DNA of 5,122 bases. It comes from Oscillospiraceae bacterium (lineage in GTDB: Bacteria > Bacillota > Clostridia > Oscillospirales > Oscillospiraceae). The stretch is from contig JAITGW010000201.1 of the NCBI GenBank assembly GCA_031280325.1, forward strand, positions 1-5,122, written 5' to 3'. The notes under the pieces were generated by a model. That model ran no database searches. It saw nothing but the letters and a program-made list of their open reading frames with translations, and was not told where the DNA came from. Shown piece by piece: positions 1 through 5,122 of this stretch (position 1 is its first letter; the number at the start of each line of letters is the position of its first letter). The position numbers and the translations under genes are program-made.

Positions 1-245
1 GACAGAAAAATTATCTGATACGCGGCGGCGCGCAAAATATTCCGCACAATCGGCTGGAGCTTTGACTTTTTCGCGCATCGCGCGATGTGCCAGTCTAAAA
101 AATATGCATTTTGCAGCACTCCAAGGACGATTTTTTCGCACAGCGCTCTTTCACGCGCGTCGCCGACGCGCGTGATCAGTTCTCGAAAATCTCCCCCCGC
201 GGAATATTTGCCAAGCGCCGCGACGGCGGCGTCCCGCCCGTTCAT
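1..245 (-). CDS. rsmB: 16S rRNA (cytosine-C5) methyltransferase RsmB, N-terminal part (runs off the left edge)
   Basis: An open frame without a stop runs from an ATG at 245-243 to the window edge, giving 81 complete codons. It matches the NusB-like RNA-binding N-terminal domain of RsmB (also called Sun or RrmB). I see a start of the type RDAAVAAL, then a KIVLGVLQNAYFLDW segment (residues about 39-53) corresponding to the family's 'ELVYGxLRxxxxLDW', then LQPIVRNILRAAAYQIIFL (about 62-80), matching the family's 'VRNxLRxxxYQxxFL'. The SAM-binding catalytic domain with its two cysteines lies outside the window. In the family the enzyme methylates C967 (E. coli numbering) of 16S rRNA. The ATG overlaps the fmt stop as ATGA and has no good Shine-Dalgarno site of its own, so translation is probably coupled to fmt. 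The region between the first helix and the KIVLGV segment looks shorter than in Bacillus RsmB. Family assignment is firm; the exact methylated base is inferred. Confidence 0.9.
   Translation of the reverse strand, partial: MNGRDAAVAALGKYSAGGDFRELITRVGDARERALCEKIVLGVLQNAYFLDWHIARCAKKSKLQPIVRNILRAAAYQIIFL
151..175. repeat. Near-perfect 25-base inverted repeat inside rsmB
   Basis: Two fully complementary 12-base arms (TCACGCGCGTCG and its reverse complement) are separated by a single base. In the rsmB mRNA this would form a very stable stem-loop starting about 70 bases after the start codon, over codons 24-32. There is no U-tract on either strand, so it is not an intrinsic terminator. It is the longest perfect inverted repeat I noticed in the window. 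Confidence 0.6.
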
Positions 246-1159
246 CGCACAGTTACCGGAAATCCGGCGTGACCGCGCATATACGCCCCGGCGTCCATAA
301 TTTTGCCGCCGGACGCCTGGAGCCGCGTGATTTTCACAGCTCCCTCGGCGCAAGCGACTGTGAACCCCGCGTTATCCCGCGCGATAATCTCCCCCGGCGC
401 TCCCGCGCCCTCGGCGAGCTTCGACATGTGGAGGCGAAACAGCTCCCCGTCAAGCTCGGCGACCGCGCACGGCCAAGGATTCAAGCCGCGGATTTGGTTA
501 TGCACAGCTTGCGCGCGCTTTGTCCAGTCAACGCGAGACTCCGCCTTGCTCAGCGGAGGCGCAAACGTTGCCTGCGCGTGGTTTTGCGCGGTTCTCGGCG
601 CGTCGCCGCGCGCGATTGCCGTGACAGTACGCGACAGAACATCCGCTCCGAGTATTGCAGCGCGCTCAAGCAATTCGCCGGAGGTCTCATTTTCACCGAG
701 CGGCGTCGCTTCCGCAAAAATCATGTCTCCCGCGTCAAGCTCCCGCGCCATATACATGCTCGTCACACCGACAGTTTTCTCGCCGGCAAGTACGGCGCGC
801 TGAATCGGAGCCGCGCCGCGGTACTTTGGCAGCAGCGACCCATGGAGGTTCACACAGCCAAGCCCCGGTATATTCAAGATCTCCTCCGGCAGAAGCTTTC
901 CATACGCGACGACGGCAATAAGCTCCGGAGCGGCGGCTCTTATAATCCGCTCCGCCTCTCCGGATCTCAGAGAATCCGGCTGATAAATATCCGTTTTTCC
1001 CTCCGCCAAAAGCTTCACCGGGCTTTTTTGCAGCTTTTGCCCGCGGTTTTTCGGTTTATCCGGCTGCGTTAGCACGAGCGGAATTTCATGTCCGTCCGAA
1101 AACAGCCGCCCGAGCGAAGCCGCCGCAAAATCCGGCGTGCCCATAAAAACAATTCTCAA
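242..1159 (-). CDS. fmt: Methionyl-tRNA formyltransferase
   Basis: Formylates the amino group of initiator Met-tRNA using 10-formyl-tetrahydrofolate, in the cytoplasm. The 305-residue product is near the usual length of about 310-315. The N-terminal Rossmann-like formyltransferase domain opens with RIVFMGTPDF. It contains the tRNA-contacting loop (about 31-48, TQPDKPKNRGQKLQKSPV) and the catalytic set N104, H106 and D142 within NLHGSLLPKYRGAAPIQ and ELDAGDMI, equivalent to N106/H108/D144 of E. coli Fmt. The C-terminal OB-fold domain has RGLNPWP (224-230) and LQASGGKIMDAGAYMRGH near the end. The start is TTG at 1159-1157: an in-frame TAG lies just two codons upstream, and the next internal ATG (residue 6) would remove the first beta strand. 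AAGGGA at 1174-1169 lies 9 bases ahead. The gene is one codon beyond def in the same frame and overlaps rsmB by 4 bases, so it belongs to the same transcript. Its job is paired with that of Def. Confidence 0.97.
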   Translation of the reverse strand: MRIVFMGTPDFAAASLGRLFSDGHEIPLVLTQPDKPKNRGQKLQKSPVKLLAEGKTDIYQPDSLRSGEAERIIRAAAPELIAVVAYGKLLPEEILNIPGLGCVNLHGSLLPKYRGAAPIQRAVLAGEKTVGVTSMYMARELDAGDMIFAEATPLGENETSGELLERAAILGADVLSRTVTAIARGDAPRTAQNHAQATFAPPLSKAESRVDWTKRAQAVHNQIRGLNPWPCAVAELDGELFRLHMSKLAEGAGAPGEIIARDNAGFTVACAEGAVKITRLQASGGKIMDAGAYMRGHAGFPVTVR

Positions 1160-1162
1160 TGT

Positions 1163-1747
1163 CTAGATTCCCTTGGCAAAATCAATTTTTTCCCCGGCGC
1201 GCAGACGTTCAAGCTCCTCGTCTGTGAGGAGTCTGCGCGCGACGTCCGTAAATATCACCCCATCCAGGTGATCAATTTCGTGACACATTGCCCGCGCGAA
1301 AAGCCCCTCCGCCTTGTATTCAACGGGATTGCCGAAGCGGTCAGCCGCAAGGACGCGCACAGTCATTGGTCTCTCCACAACGCCATAAGTGCCCGGGACG
1401 GACAAGCACCCCTCCTGTCCTATCTGTTCGCCGCCGCGACAGATTATCTCAGGGTTAATGAGCTCTATAATATTCTCACGAAAGCCGTGCCTCTCATTGT
1501 CATGCACGCTCTCGTCCGCGCTGTCGCCGTCGTAATCCCCGTTCTCATCCTCCGCCGCGTCAACAACCAAAGCGACGCGGCGCAGCACGCCGACCTGCGG
1601 CGCGGCAAGACCGAGTCCGTCCGCCTCAAGCAGTGTGTCGCGCAAATCATCCAAAAGCTGGTGCAGACGCGCGTTGAACTCCGTTACCGGACGGCTTTTT
1701 TTCCGCAGCGCGGGATCATCATCCTGTAAGATGCTTCTAATAGCCAT
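1163..1747 (-). CDS. def: Peptide deformylase
   Basis: Metalloenzyme that removes the N-formyl group from nascent proteins at the ribosome exit. All three signature motifs are present: GLGLAAPQVG (44-53), EGCLSVP (112-118) and HEIDHLDG (156-163). Metal ligands are C114, H156 and H160, with E157 as the catalytic acid/base. The product has 194 residues, longer than the roughly 150-170 usual for compact bacterial deformylases. The extra length is mainly an acidic, polar segment at about 65-90, between the strand RRVALVVDA and ENIIELINPEI, where most family members have only a short turn. The start is ATG with GAGGAG at 1762-1757, 9 bases upstream. It follows priA by 21 bases, and its TAG stop lies one codon before the TTG of fmt. 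It is a functional deformylase by motif content; the insertion's role is unknown. Confidence 0.97.
   Translation of the reverse strand: MAIRSILQDDDPALRKKSRPVTEFNARLHQLLDDLRDTLLEADGLGLAAPQVGVLRRVALVVDAAEDENGDYDGDSADESVHDNERHGFRENIIELINPEIICRGGEQIGQEGCLSVPGTYGVVERPMTVRVLAADRFGNPVEYKAEGLFARAMCHEIDHLDGVIFTDVARRLLTDEELERLRAGEKIDFAKGI
1169..1174 (-). promoter_or_regulatory. Ribosome binding site that fixes the TTG start of fmt
   Basis: AAGGGA on the minus strand, 9 bases before the TTG at 1159-1157 and lying inside the last codons of def. Together with the in-frame TAG just upstream, it leaves TTG as the only start that keeps the conserved RIVFMGTP strand of Fmt. Its position inside def means ribosomes finishing def could re-initiate here. 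Confidence 0.75.
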
Positions 1748-1768
1748 ATTTCAATACTCCTCTGATCA

Positions 1769-4021
1769 TTATTCAAACGGGTCGGCGTCAGCGTGCGCCG
1801 CAACGCCGCGGTTGCGCGCGTCGCGCGCGAAATCCCTAACGCAGCAGGCAATAACGGCTCGTATTTCCTTATTGTTTTCCGCCAAAACAGATATTCTGTA
1901 CCGATATCTGCCATTCACACGCAATATCTGCGCCGGCGCGGGCCCAAGCAGCGCGGCGTCCGCTCTTCCGCGCAGAAAGCCGTCAAGCATCAATCTCATT
2001 CTCATTGACGCCGCCACAACCGCAGTCTCGTTCTCGCCCGAGAGCGCCACGGCAAACATATCCCGCACCGGCGGCACTGCCGCGCTCCGGCGCGCCTCGA
2101 TCTCCTGCCGGTAAAATCCGTCGTAATCCTGGCGCGCCGAAAGTCTTATAACGTCATGCTCCGGCGTCATTGTCTGAATCACCGCGCGTCCCGGCTTTGC
2201 CCCGCGCCCCGCCCTGCCCACAACCTGAGTGATGAGCGAGAACGTCCTCTCGTGCGCGCGGTAGTCGCTGATGTACAGCATAGAGTCCGCCGAGAGAACG
2301 CCGACAAGCGTCACATTCTCAAAGTCCAGACCCTTGGCAACCATCTGCGTCCCGAGAAGGATCGGTATCTTCTCGGTTCGAAATCTGTCAAGTATCTTGT
2401 CGTGCGAGTTCTCCGCGCTTATTGTATCCGCGTCCATCCGCAAAATTCCAACGCCGGGCAGCAGCGCTGAAAGCTCCTCCTCCGCCCTTTGCGTGCCCGC
2501 GCCGCTCCTGCGCAGCAGTCCTCCGCATTCCGGACAACAATCCGCCTCCGGCTCGGAGTGTCCGCAATAGTGGCACATCAGTCTCCCGTTTGCGGAGTGA
2601 TACGTCAGTGATACGCTGCATTTATCGCACCTGAAAGTATAGCCGCACTCCGGGCAGGCGACGACCGGACTTGCCCCGCGGCGGTTGAGAAAGAGTATGC
2701 TCTGCTCCCCGCGCGACAGATTTTCGCGTATCTCCCGCTCAAGTACGGAGCCGATTACGCCGCCGCGGCCGCTTTGCAGATCAGCTTTCATGTCCGCGAT
2801 TATAACGCCGGGCATACCATGCTCGCCATATCGCGAATCCATGCGCACAAGATGATATTTCCCGCGCTCGGCGGCATACATACTCTCAACCGACGGCGTC
2901 GCCGAACCGAGCAGAAGCAATCCGCCGGATTTTACACAGCGGTATTTTGCGATTTCCCGCGCGTGATACCGCGGCGCCGACTCTGACTTATACGTGCGCT
3001 CCTGTTCCTCGTCGATGATAATCAGCTTTGGGCTTGTCAGCGGAGCAAACACCGCAGATCGCGTACCTATCGCGACGGACGCCGCGCCGGAGCGCAGTCT
3101 GCGCCACTCGTCAAAACGCTCTCCTGGCGTGAGCGCGCTGTGCAGCACCGCGACCTTATCGCCGAAGCGTGAGATAAATATGCTCATGAGCTGCGGCGTA
3201 AGGGCAATCTCCGGCACAAGCACAATCGCGCTGCCGCCGTCCTCTATCGCCTTTTCAATCAGAGCTATGTAAACCTGTGTTTTCCCGCTGCCGGTAACGC
3301 CGTACAACAGCGCAGCCTCCGGCTTATCCGATCGCATAAGCGGCAGCAATATATCATATGCGGCGCGCTGCTCGCCAGACAGCGCAAGCTCGCCGGAGGG
3401 CTCCGTCGCGCGCACCTTTGGCGCGCGGAAAAATTCACGCTCAATTATTGTTATTTCTCCGCGCCGCTCAAGAGCGCGGAGCACCCCGCCGGTCGCCCCC
3501 GTGCGATACAGCACATCGCTGCGTGACATTTCCCCGAAGTCCGCCAGCAGAGCGAGTATCGCCGACTGCGTCGGCGCGGAAAGCCGCCGCCGCTCGGCAA
3601 ACATGCGCGCGTCCTCCGGTGCAATCGCCGGCGCAACATATTTCGCGGTCTTTTGAGTCTGCGCCGCCTTACCCTCCCGCAGCCAAAGCCCGGCGGGCAG
3701 ACAGGCGTGCACGGCGTCGAATACAGTGCAGAAAAAGCGTTCGCTCATCCAAAGGGCAAGCTTTCGCTGCTCTTCCGTAATCGCGGGCTTGGATTCAAGT
3801 GCGCGGGAGACGCACTTCATCGGCGCGGGCATCGTCTCCGTTTCAGAAAGCGAGAGGATTATCCCCTCGCTCTCGCGGTTTCCGCGTCCAAACGGCACAG
3901 CGACCCGCAATCCGCAGACGGCGACATCCCTCAAAGTTTCCGGAATGATATAATCATACGGCTTGTCGATGTGAAAGCGCGCCGCCTCTACCGCGACACG
4001 CGCGGCAAGAATACCTCTCAC
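1769..4021 (-). CDS. priA: Replication restart helicase PriA (primosomal protein N')
   Basis: A 3'-to-5' DNA helicase that recognises stalled forks and starts primosome reloading. Its 750 residues lie between E. coli (732) and Bacillus (about 805). Domains in order: 3'-DNA-binding domain (about 1-105, with DKPYDYIIPE); winged-helix segment (about 145-200); helicase lobe 1 with Walker A GVTGSGKT (241-248), motif II DEEQ (337-340) and motif III GSATPS (372-377); helicase lobe 2 with LFLNRRG (443-449), LLGTQMVAKGLDF (555-567) and QVVGRAGRG (599-607). Between these is the zinc module with cysteine pairs 456/459, 465/468, 483/486 and 496/499, plus an extra C495. A C-terminal domain follows to residue 750. 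Motif II is DEEQ where the textbook form is DEEH; all other motifs are intact. The start is GTG at 4021-4019, 13 bases after the rpoZ stop; upstream codons in this frame offer no better start. In Bacillus coaBC sits between rpoZ and priA, but here it does not. Confidence 0.97.
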   Translation of the reverse strand: MRGILAARVAVEAARFHIDKPYDYIIPETLRDVAVCGLRVAVPFGRGNRESEGIILSLSETETMPAPMKCVSRALESKPAITEEQRKLALWMSERFFCTVFDAVHACLPAGLWLREGKAAQTQKTAKYVAPAIAPEDARMFAERRRLSAPTQSAILALLADFGEMSRSDVLYRTGATGGVLRALERRGEITIIEREFFRAPKVRATEPSGELALSGEQRAAYDILLPLMRSDKPEAALLYGVTGSGKTQVYIALIEKAIEDGGSAIVLVPEIALTPQLMSIFISRFGDKVAVLHSALTPGERFDEWRRLRSGAASVAIGTRSAVFAPLTSPKLIIIDEEQERTYKSESAPRYHAREIAKYRCVKSGGLLLLGSATPSVESMYAAERGKYHLVRMDSRYGEHGMPGVIIADMKADLQSGRGGVIGSVLEREIRENLSRGEQSILFLNRRGASPVVACPECGYTFRCDKCSVSLTYHSANGRLMCHYCGHSEPEADCCPECGGLLRRSGAGTQRAEEELSALLPGVGILRMDADTISAENSHDKILDRFRTEKIPILLGTQMVAKGLDFENVTLVGVLSADSMLYISDYRAHERTFSLITQVVGRAGRGAKPGRAVIQTMTPEHDVIRLSARQDYDGFYRQEIEARRSAAVPPVRDMFAVALSGENETAVVAASMRMRLMLDGFLRGRADAALLGPAPAQILRVNGRYRYRISVLAENNKEIRAVIACCVRDFARDARNRGVAAHADADPFE

Positions 4022-4027
4022 GCGTGA
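4018..4027. repeat. 10-base perfect palindrome across the priA start codon
   Basis: TCACGCGTGA reads the same on both strands and contains the GTG start of priA (4021-4019). Ten-base palindromes occur by chance in GC-rich DNA, so no function is claimed. It lies about 26 bases downstream of a hairpin in the end of rpoZ that carries the same TCAC/GTGA ends. Confidence 0.4.
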
Positions 4028-4030
4028 ACG

Positions 4031-4034
4031 CCTT
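4031..4034 (-). promoter_or_regulatory. Short ribosome binding site of priA
   Basis: AAGG (in the context AAAAGGCG) overlaps the base after the rpoZ stop and lies 9 bases before the GTG at 4021-4019. It is much weaker than the GGAGGA ahead of rpoZ. With a GTG start, this suggests priA is translated at a lower rate than omega, with possible coupling to rpoZ termination. Confidence 0.55.
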
Positions 4035-4226
4035 TTAGTCTACGCAAGCGCGGATTTCACCGCGTGAAATCTCGTCAATCGCGTGCGAAACCGGCTTTTT
4101 TGACAACGGCTCTCCGCGCCGCTCGCTCGCGGCGGAAAGCTCCCGCGCGCGCTTTGCGATGATGTTCACAAGCAGATATCGGCTGTTCACCTGGGTCAAA
4201 AGCTGAGAAAGCGACGGGTATAGCAT
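4035..4226 (-). CDS. rpoZ: DNA-directed RNA polymerase omega subunit
   Basis: Small subunit that helps fold and assemble the beta' subunit of RNA polymerase. The 63-residue product is close to the short Bacillus form (67) and lacks the long C-terminal tails of proteobacterial omegas. Recognisable parts are the start LYPSLSQLL, the conserved helix NSRYLLVNIIAKRAREL (14-30) and the KPVSHAIDEISRGEI segment (44-58), matching the family's 'KPVxxAxxEIxxGKI'. The start is ATG with a strong GGAGGAA (4240-4234) placed 9 bases upstream. It follows gmk by 31 bases, the usual Firmicutes neighbour. The last codons form an 8-base-pair hairpin in the mRNA (4053-4071), just ahead of the stop and the priA start. 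Confidence 0.96.
   Translation of the reverse strand: MLYPSLSQLLTQVNSRYLLVNIIAKRARELSAASERRGEPLSKKPVSHAIDEISRGEIRACVD
4053..4071 (-). repeat. Inverted repeat (mRNA hairpin) at the end of rpoZ
   Basis: The arms GATTTCAC and GTGAAATC are perfect complements separated by 3 bases, so the rpoZ transcript can form an 8-base-pair stem ending 15 bases before the rpoZ stop. No U-tract follows, so it is not an intrinsic terminator. It could stabilise the upstream mRNA or slow ribosomes before priA. A comparable 8-base stem inside priA (3457-3464 with 3474-3481) shows that such structures also arise by chance here. Confidence 0.45.
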
Positions 4227-4257
4227 AAAAAATTTCCTCCATTTTCGTGTTTTTTAA

Positions 4258-4812
4258 TTATTTTCCGCTTATTATCTCTAAAACACGGCTTGCCGCCGCG
4301 TCCAGATCGTCGTTGACAACCACATAGTCAAACTCATTTGCCGCGTGCATTTCCTCCTCCGCGATTGCCATCCTGTCGGCAATATCCTCCGCGGAATCCG
4401 TCCTCCGCCCCAAAAGCCGCTGGCGCAGCTCCTCAAAATCCGGCGGCGCGATGAAAATTCCAATCGAATCCGGGAAGGCGCGGCGCACGTCACGCGCGCC
4501 CTTTACCTCTATCTCGAGGATAATGTCGCGCCCGCGCGCGATTGCGCGCTCCACAGGGGCGCGCAGCGTACCGTAACGGTTTTTGGAATACGGATTGCAC
4601 TCTAAAAATTCGCCGCAGCGCTCTCTCCGGCAAAATTCCTCCTGCGTGACAAAGTGGTAATGCACGCCATCGTGTTCTCCGGGGCGCGGCGCGCGCGTGG
4701 TGAGCGAAACGGAATATTCAATATCCGGCAGCGCAGTGCGGACGCGGCTTATAATTGTGCCCTTGCCGGCGCCGCTCGGCGACGATATGATGATGATCCG
4801 TCCGTCACTCAT
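4258..4812 (-). CDS. gmk: Guanylate kinase
   Basis: Transfers phosphate from ATP to GMP, giving GDP for GTP, dGTP and (p)ppGpp metabolism. With the start at 4812 the product has 184 residues. It carries the P-loop SPSGAGKGT (11-19), the GMP-binding stretch [21 protein letters not shown] (34-54, with R40, R43 and Y52), the [12 protein letters not shown] segment (71-82), the conserved ILEIEVKGA strand (98-106) and a lid [13 protein letters not shown] (132-144). The P-loop starts with Ser instead of the canonical Gly, a substitution tolerated in this family (E. coli has Ala). The frame stays open upstream to another start at 4968. I chose 4812 because the protein then begins right before the first strand (RIIIIS), GAGGGGGA lies 8 bases ahead, and the longer version would add 52 unrelated residues overlapping most of remA. 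It overlaps the remA stop by 8 bases. Confidence 0.96.
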   Translation of the reverse strand: MSDGRIIIISSPSGAGKGTIISRVRTALPDIEYSVSLTTRAPRPGEHDGVHYHFVTQEEFCRRERCGEFLECNPYSKNRYGTLRAPVERAIARGRDIILEIEVKGARDVRRAFPDSIGIFIAPPDFEELRQRLLGRRTDSAEDIADRMAIAEEEMHAANEFDYVVVNDDLDAAASRVLEIISGK

Positions 4813-5059
4813 CGCCCGGCTCCCCCTCGCTGCGCACTCTCCCCGCGATTGTCTCCGGCGCGATTGCGGACAGCACCACATGTCCGCTCTCGGCGACGAT
4901 AACAGTGCGCGTCCTGCGTCCGTATGTCGCGTCGATGAGCAGTCCTCGCTCCCGTGATTCCGAGACAACGCGGCGCACCGGCGCGGAGTCCGGGCTTATC
5001 ATAGCGACGATCTTGTTTGCCGCAACCATGTTTCCAAATCCAATATTAACAAGTCTCAA
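4805..5059 (-). CDS. remA: RemA/DUF370 family extracellular matrix regulator
   Basis: In Bacillus subtilis, RemA is a DNA-binding protein that activates matrix operons; structural work describes ring-shaped oligomers that wrap DNA. The 84-residue product closely follows that protein: [10 protein letters not shown] (3-12), AMISPDSAP (19-27), [17 protein letters not shown] (39-55) and [13 protein letters not shown] (60-72). The R48-R49 pair lies where Bacillus RemA has R50-R51, and K16 replaces the DNA-contacting R18 conservatively. The start is TTG at 5059-5057: an in-frame TGA lies three codons upstream, and the next Met (residue 11) would remove the conserved NIGFGN. AAGGGG lies upstream. 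It is placed between a yicC-family gene and gmk, as in Bacillus. The family is certain. Whether it controls a matrix in this organism is unknown, since the family also occurs in bacteria without studied biofilms. Confidence 0.95.
   Translation of the reverse strand: MRLVNIGFGNMVAANKIVAMISPDSAPVRRVVSESRERGLLIDATYGRRTRTVIVAESGHVVLSAIAPETIAGRVRSEGEPGDE
4821..4828 (-). promoter_or_regulatory. Ribosome binding site that selects the gmk start
   Basis: GAGGGGGA on the minus strand, 8 bases before the ATG at 4812-4810 and inside the end of remA. It supports the 184-residue Gmk over the longer frame that starts at 4968, which would cover most of remA. Confidence 0.75.
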
Positions 5060-5070
5060 TATACTTCAAA

Positions 5071-5076
5071 CCCCTT
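5071..5076 (-). promoter_or_regulatory. Ribosome binding site of remA supporting a TTG start
   Basis: AAGGGG on the minus strand, 11 bases ahead of the TTG at 5059-5057, a little further than the 8-9 bases seen for the other genes here. A TGA in the remA frame at 5068-5066 excludes any upstream start beyond the two codons between it and TTG. Confidence 0.65.
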
Positions 5077-5103
5077 GTTTTTGTATGTATCCTGCGGCGG
5101 CTT

Positions 5104-5122
5104 TTATTCTATATTCTGCGCC
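5104..5122 (-). CDS. Last codons of a YicC/YloC-family gene (enters from the right edge)
   Basis: Reading leftward in one frame from the edge gives the residues AQNIE followed by TAA at 5106-5104. YicC-family proteins characteristically end in 'REQxQNIE' (E. coli YicC ends EQIQNIE), and a yicC homologue (yloC) is the gene directly upstream of remA in Bacillus. YicC is described as an endoribonuclease. Only five codons are visible, so the call rests on this short match plus gene order. The stop is 44 bases before the remA start, consistent with the same operon. Confidence 0.65.

Noticed and set aside
76..87. Perfect 12-base palindrome CATCGCGCGATG inside rsmB
   Set aside because: It is short, made of the CG-rich words that dominate the region, and without flanking features; it is expected by chance.
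269..1072. Long plus-strand open frame opposite fmt (267 codons)
   Set aside because: It lies in the codon-matched antisense frame of fmt and exists because fmt uses almost no TTA, CTA or TCA codons. Its product is Arg/Leu-rich with no recognisable domain, and fmt is certain.
1478..1555. Calcium-binding EF-hand loop in the acidic Def insertion
   Set aside because: The Asp/Asn/Gly spacing does not fit the 12-residue EF-hand pattern with a final Glu, and there are no flanking helices.
1088..1729. Long plus-strand open frame opposite def (213 codons)
   Set aside because: It is the same codon-matched antisense effect over def, and all conserved motifs are on the minus strand. No ribosome binding site or family resemblance was seen.
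3457..3481. Hairpin with 8-base arms inside priA
   Set aside because: The loop is 9 bases, there is no U-tract, and it lies mid-gene in CG-rich codons; treated as background.
3358..3780. Plus-strand open frame opposite priA (140 codons), and similar shorter ones at 1635-2114, 2156-2570 and 3653-4027
   Set aside because: They are Arg/Pro/Ala-rich or patternless translations lying fully inside priA or def, typical of GC-rich shadows.
4813..4968. Upstream extension of gmk by 52 codons
   Set aside because: It overlaps most of the well-conserved remA in another frame, has no guanylate kinase similarity, and the ATG at 4812 has a good ribosome binding site.
5085..5122. Possible promoter (AT-rich TATAGAAT-like box) ahead of remA
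   Set aside because: The box lies within the last codons of the upstream yicC-family gene and no -35 element can be judged because the window ends. Not supportable.

Overview
The window is a compact, fully leftward (minus-strand) housekeeping cluster from what looks like a GC-rich member of the Bacillota, most likely a Clostridia-type lineage. The evidence is the gene order yicC-remA-gmk-rpoZ-priA-def-fmt-rsmB, which is the well-known Firmicutes 'priA-def-fmt' neighbourhood, together with a RemA/DUF370 protein very close to the Bacillus one. Codons are GC-rich at third positions, but purine-rich Shine-Dalgarno sites and TTG/GTG starts typical of Gram-positives are used. No species can be named from the sequence alone.

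Layout in transcription order, from high to low coordinates. The right edge (5104-5122) holds only the last codons of a yicC-family gene. After a 44-base gap comes remA (5059-4805, TTG start). It overlaps gmk (4812-4258) by 8 bases. A 31-base gap with a strong ribosome binding site leads to rpoZ (4226-4035). Thirteen bases later priA starts on GTG (4021-1769). A 21-base gap leads to def (1747-1163). One codon after the def stop, and in the same frame, fmt starts on TTG (1159-242). The fmt stop overlaps the ATG of rsmB as ATGA, and rsmB runs off the left edge (245-1). No stretch above 50 bases lacks a gene, and I see no terminator, tRNA, rRNA, mobile element or CRISPR array.

The genes serve core growth. 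Gmk makes GDP for the GTP pool. RpoZ is the omega subunit of RNA polymerase. PriA restarts stalled replication forks. Fmt puts the formyl group on initiator Met-tRNA and Def removes it from new proteins. RsmB methylates 16S rRNA. RemA is a DNA-binding regulator of matrix genes in Bacillus. Short gaps and overlaps argue for one polycistronic unit with translational coupling.

I did not find an undescribed system here. The points worth a second look are small: the absence of coaBC between rpoZ and priA, an acidic insertion in Def, the in-frame Def-TAG-Fmt junction, a DEEQ motif II in PriA, three non-ATG starts in conserved genes, and a near-perfect 25-base inverted repeat inside rsmB.
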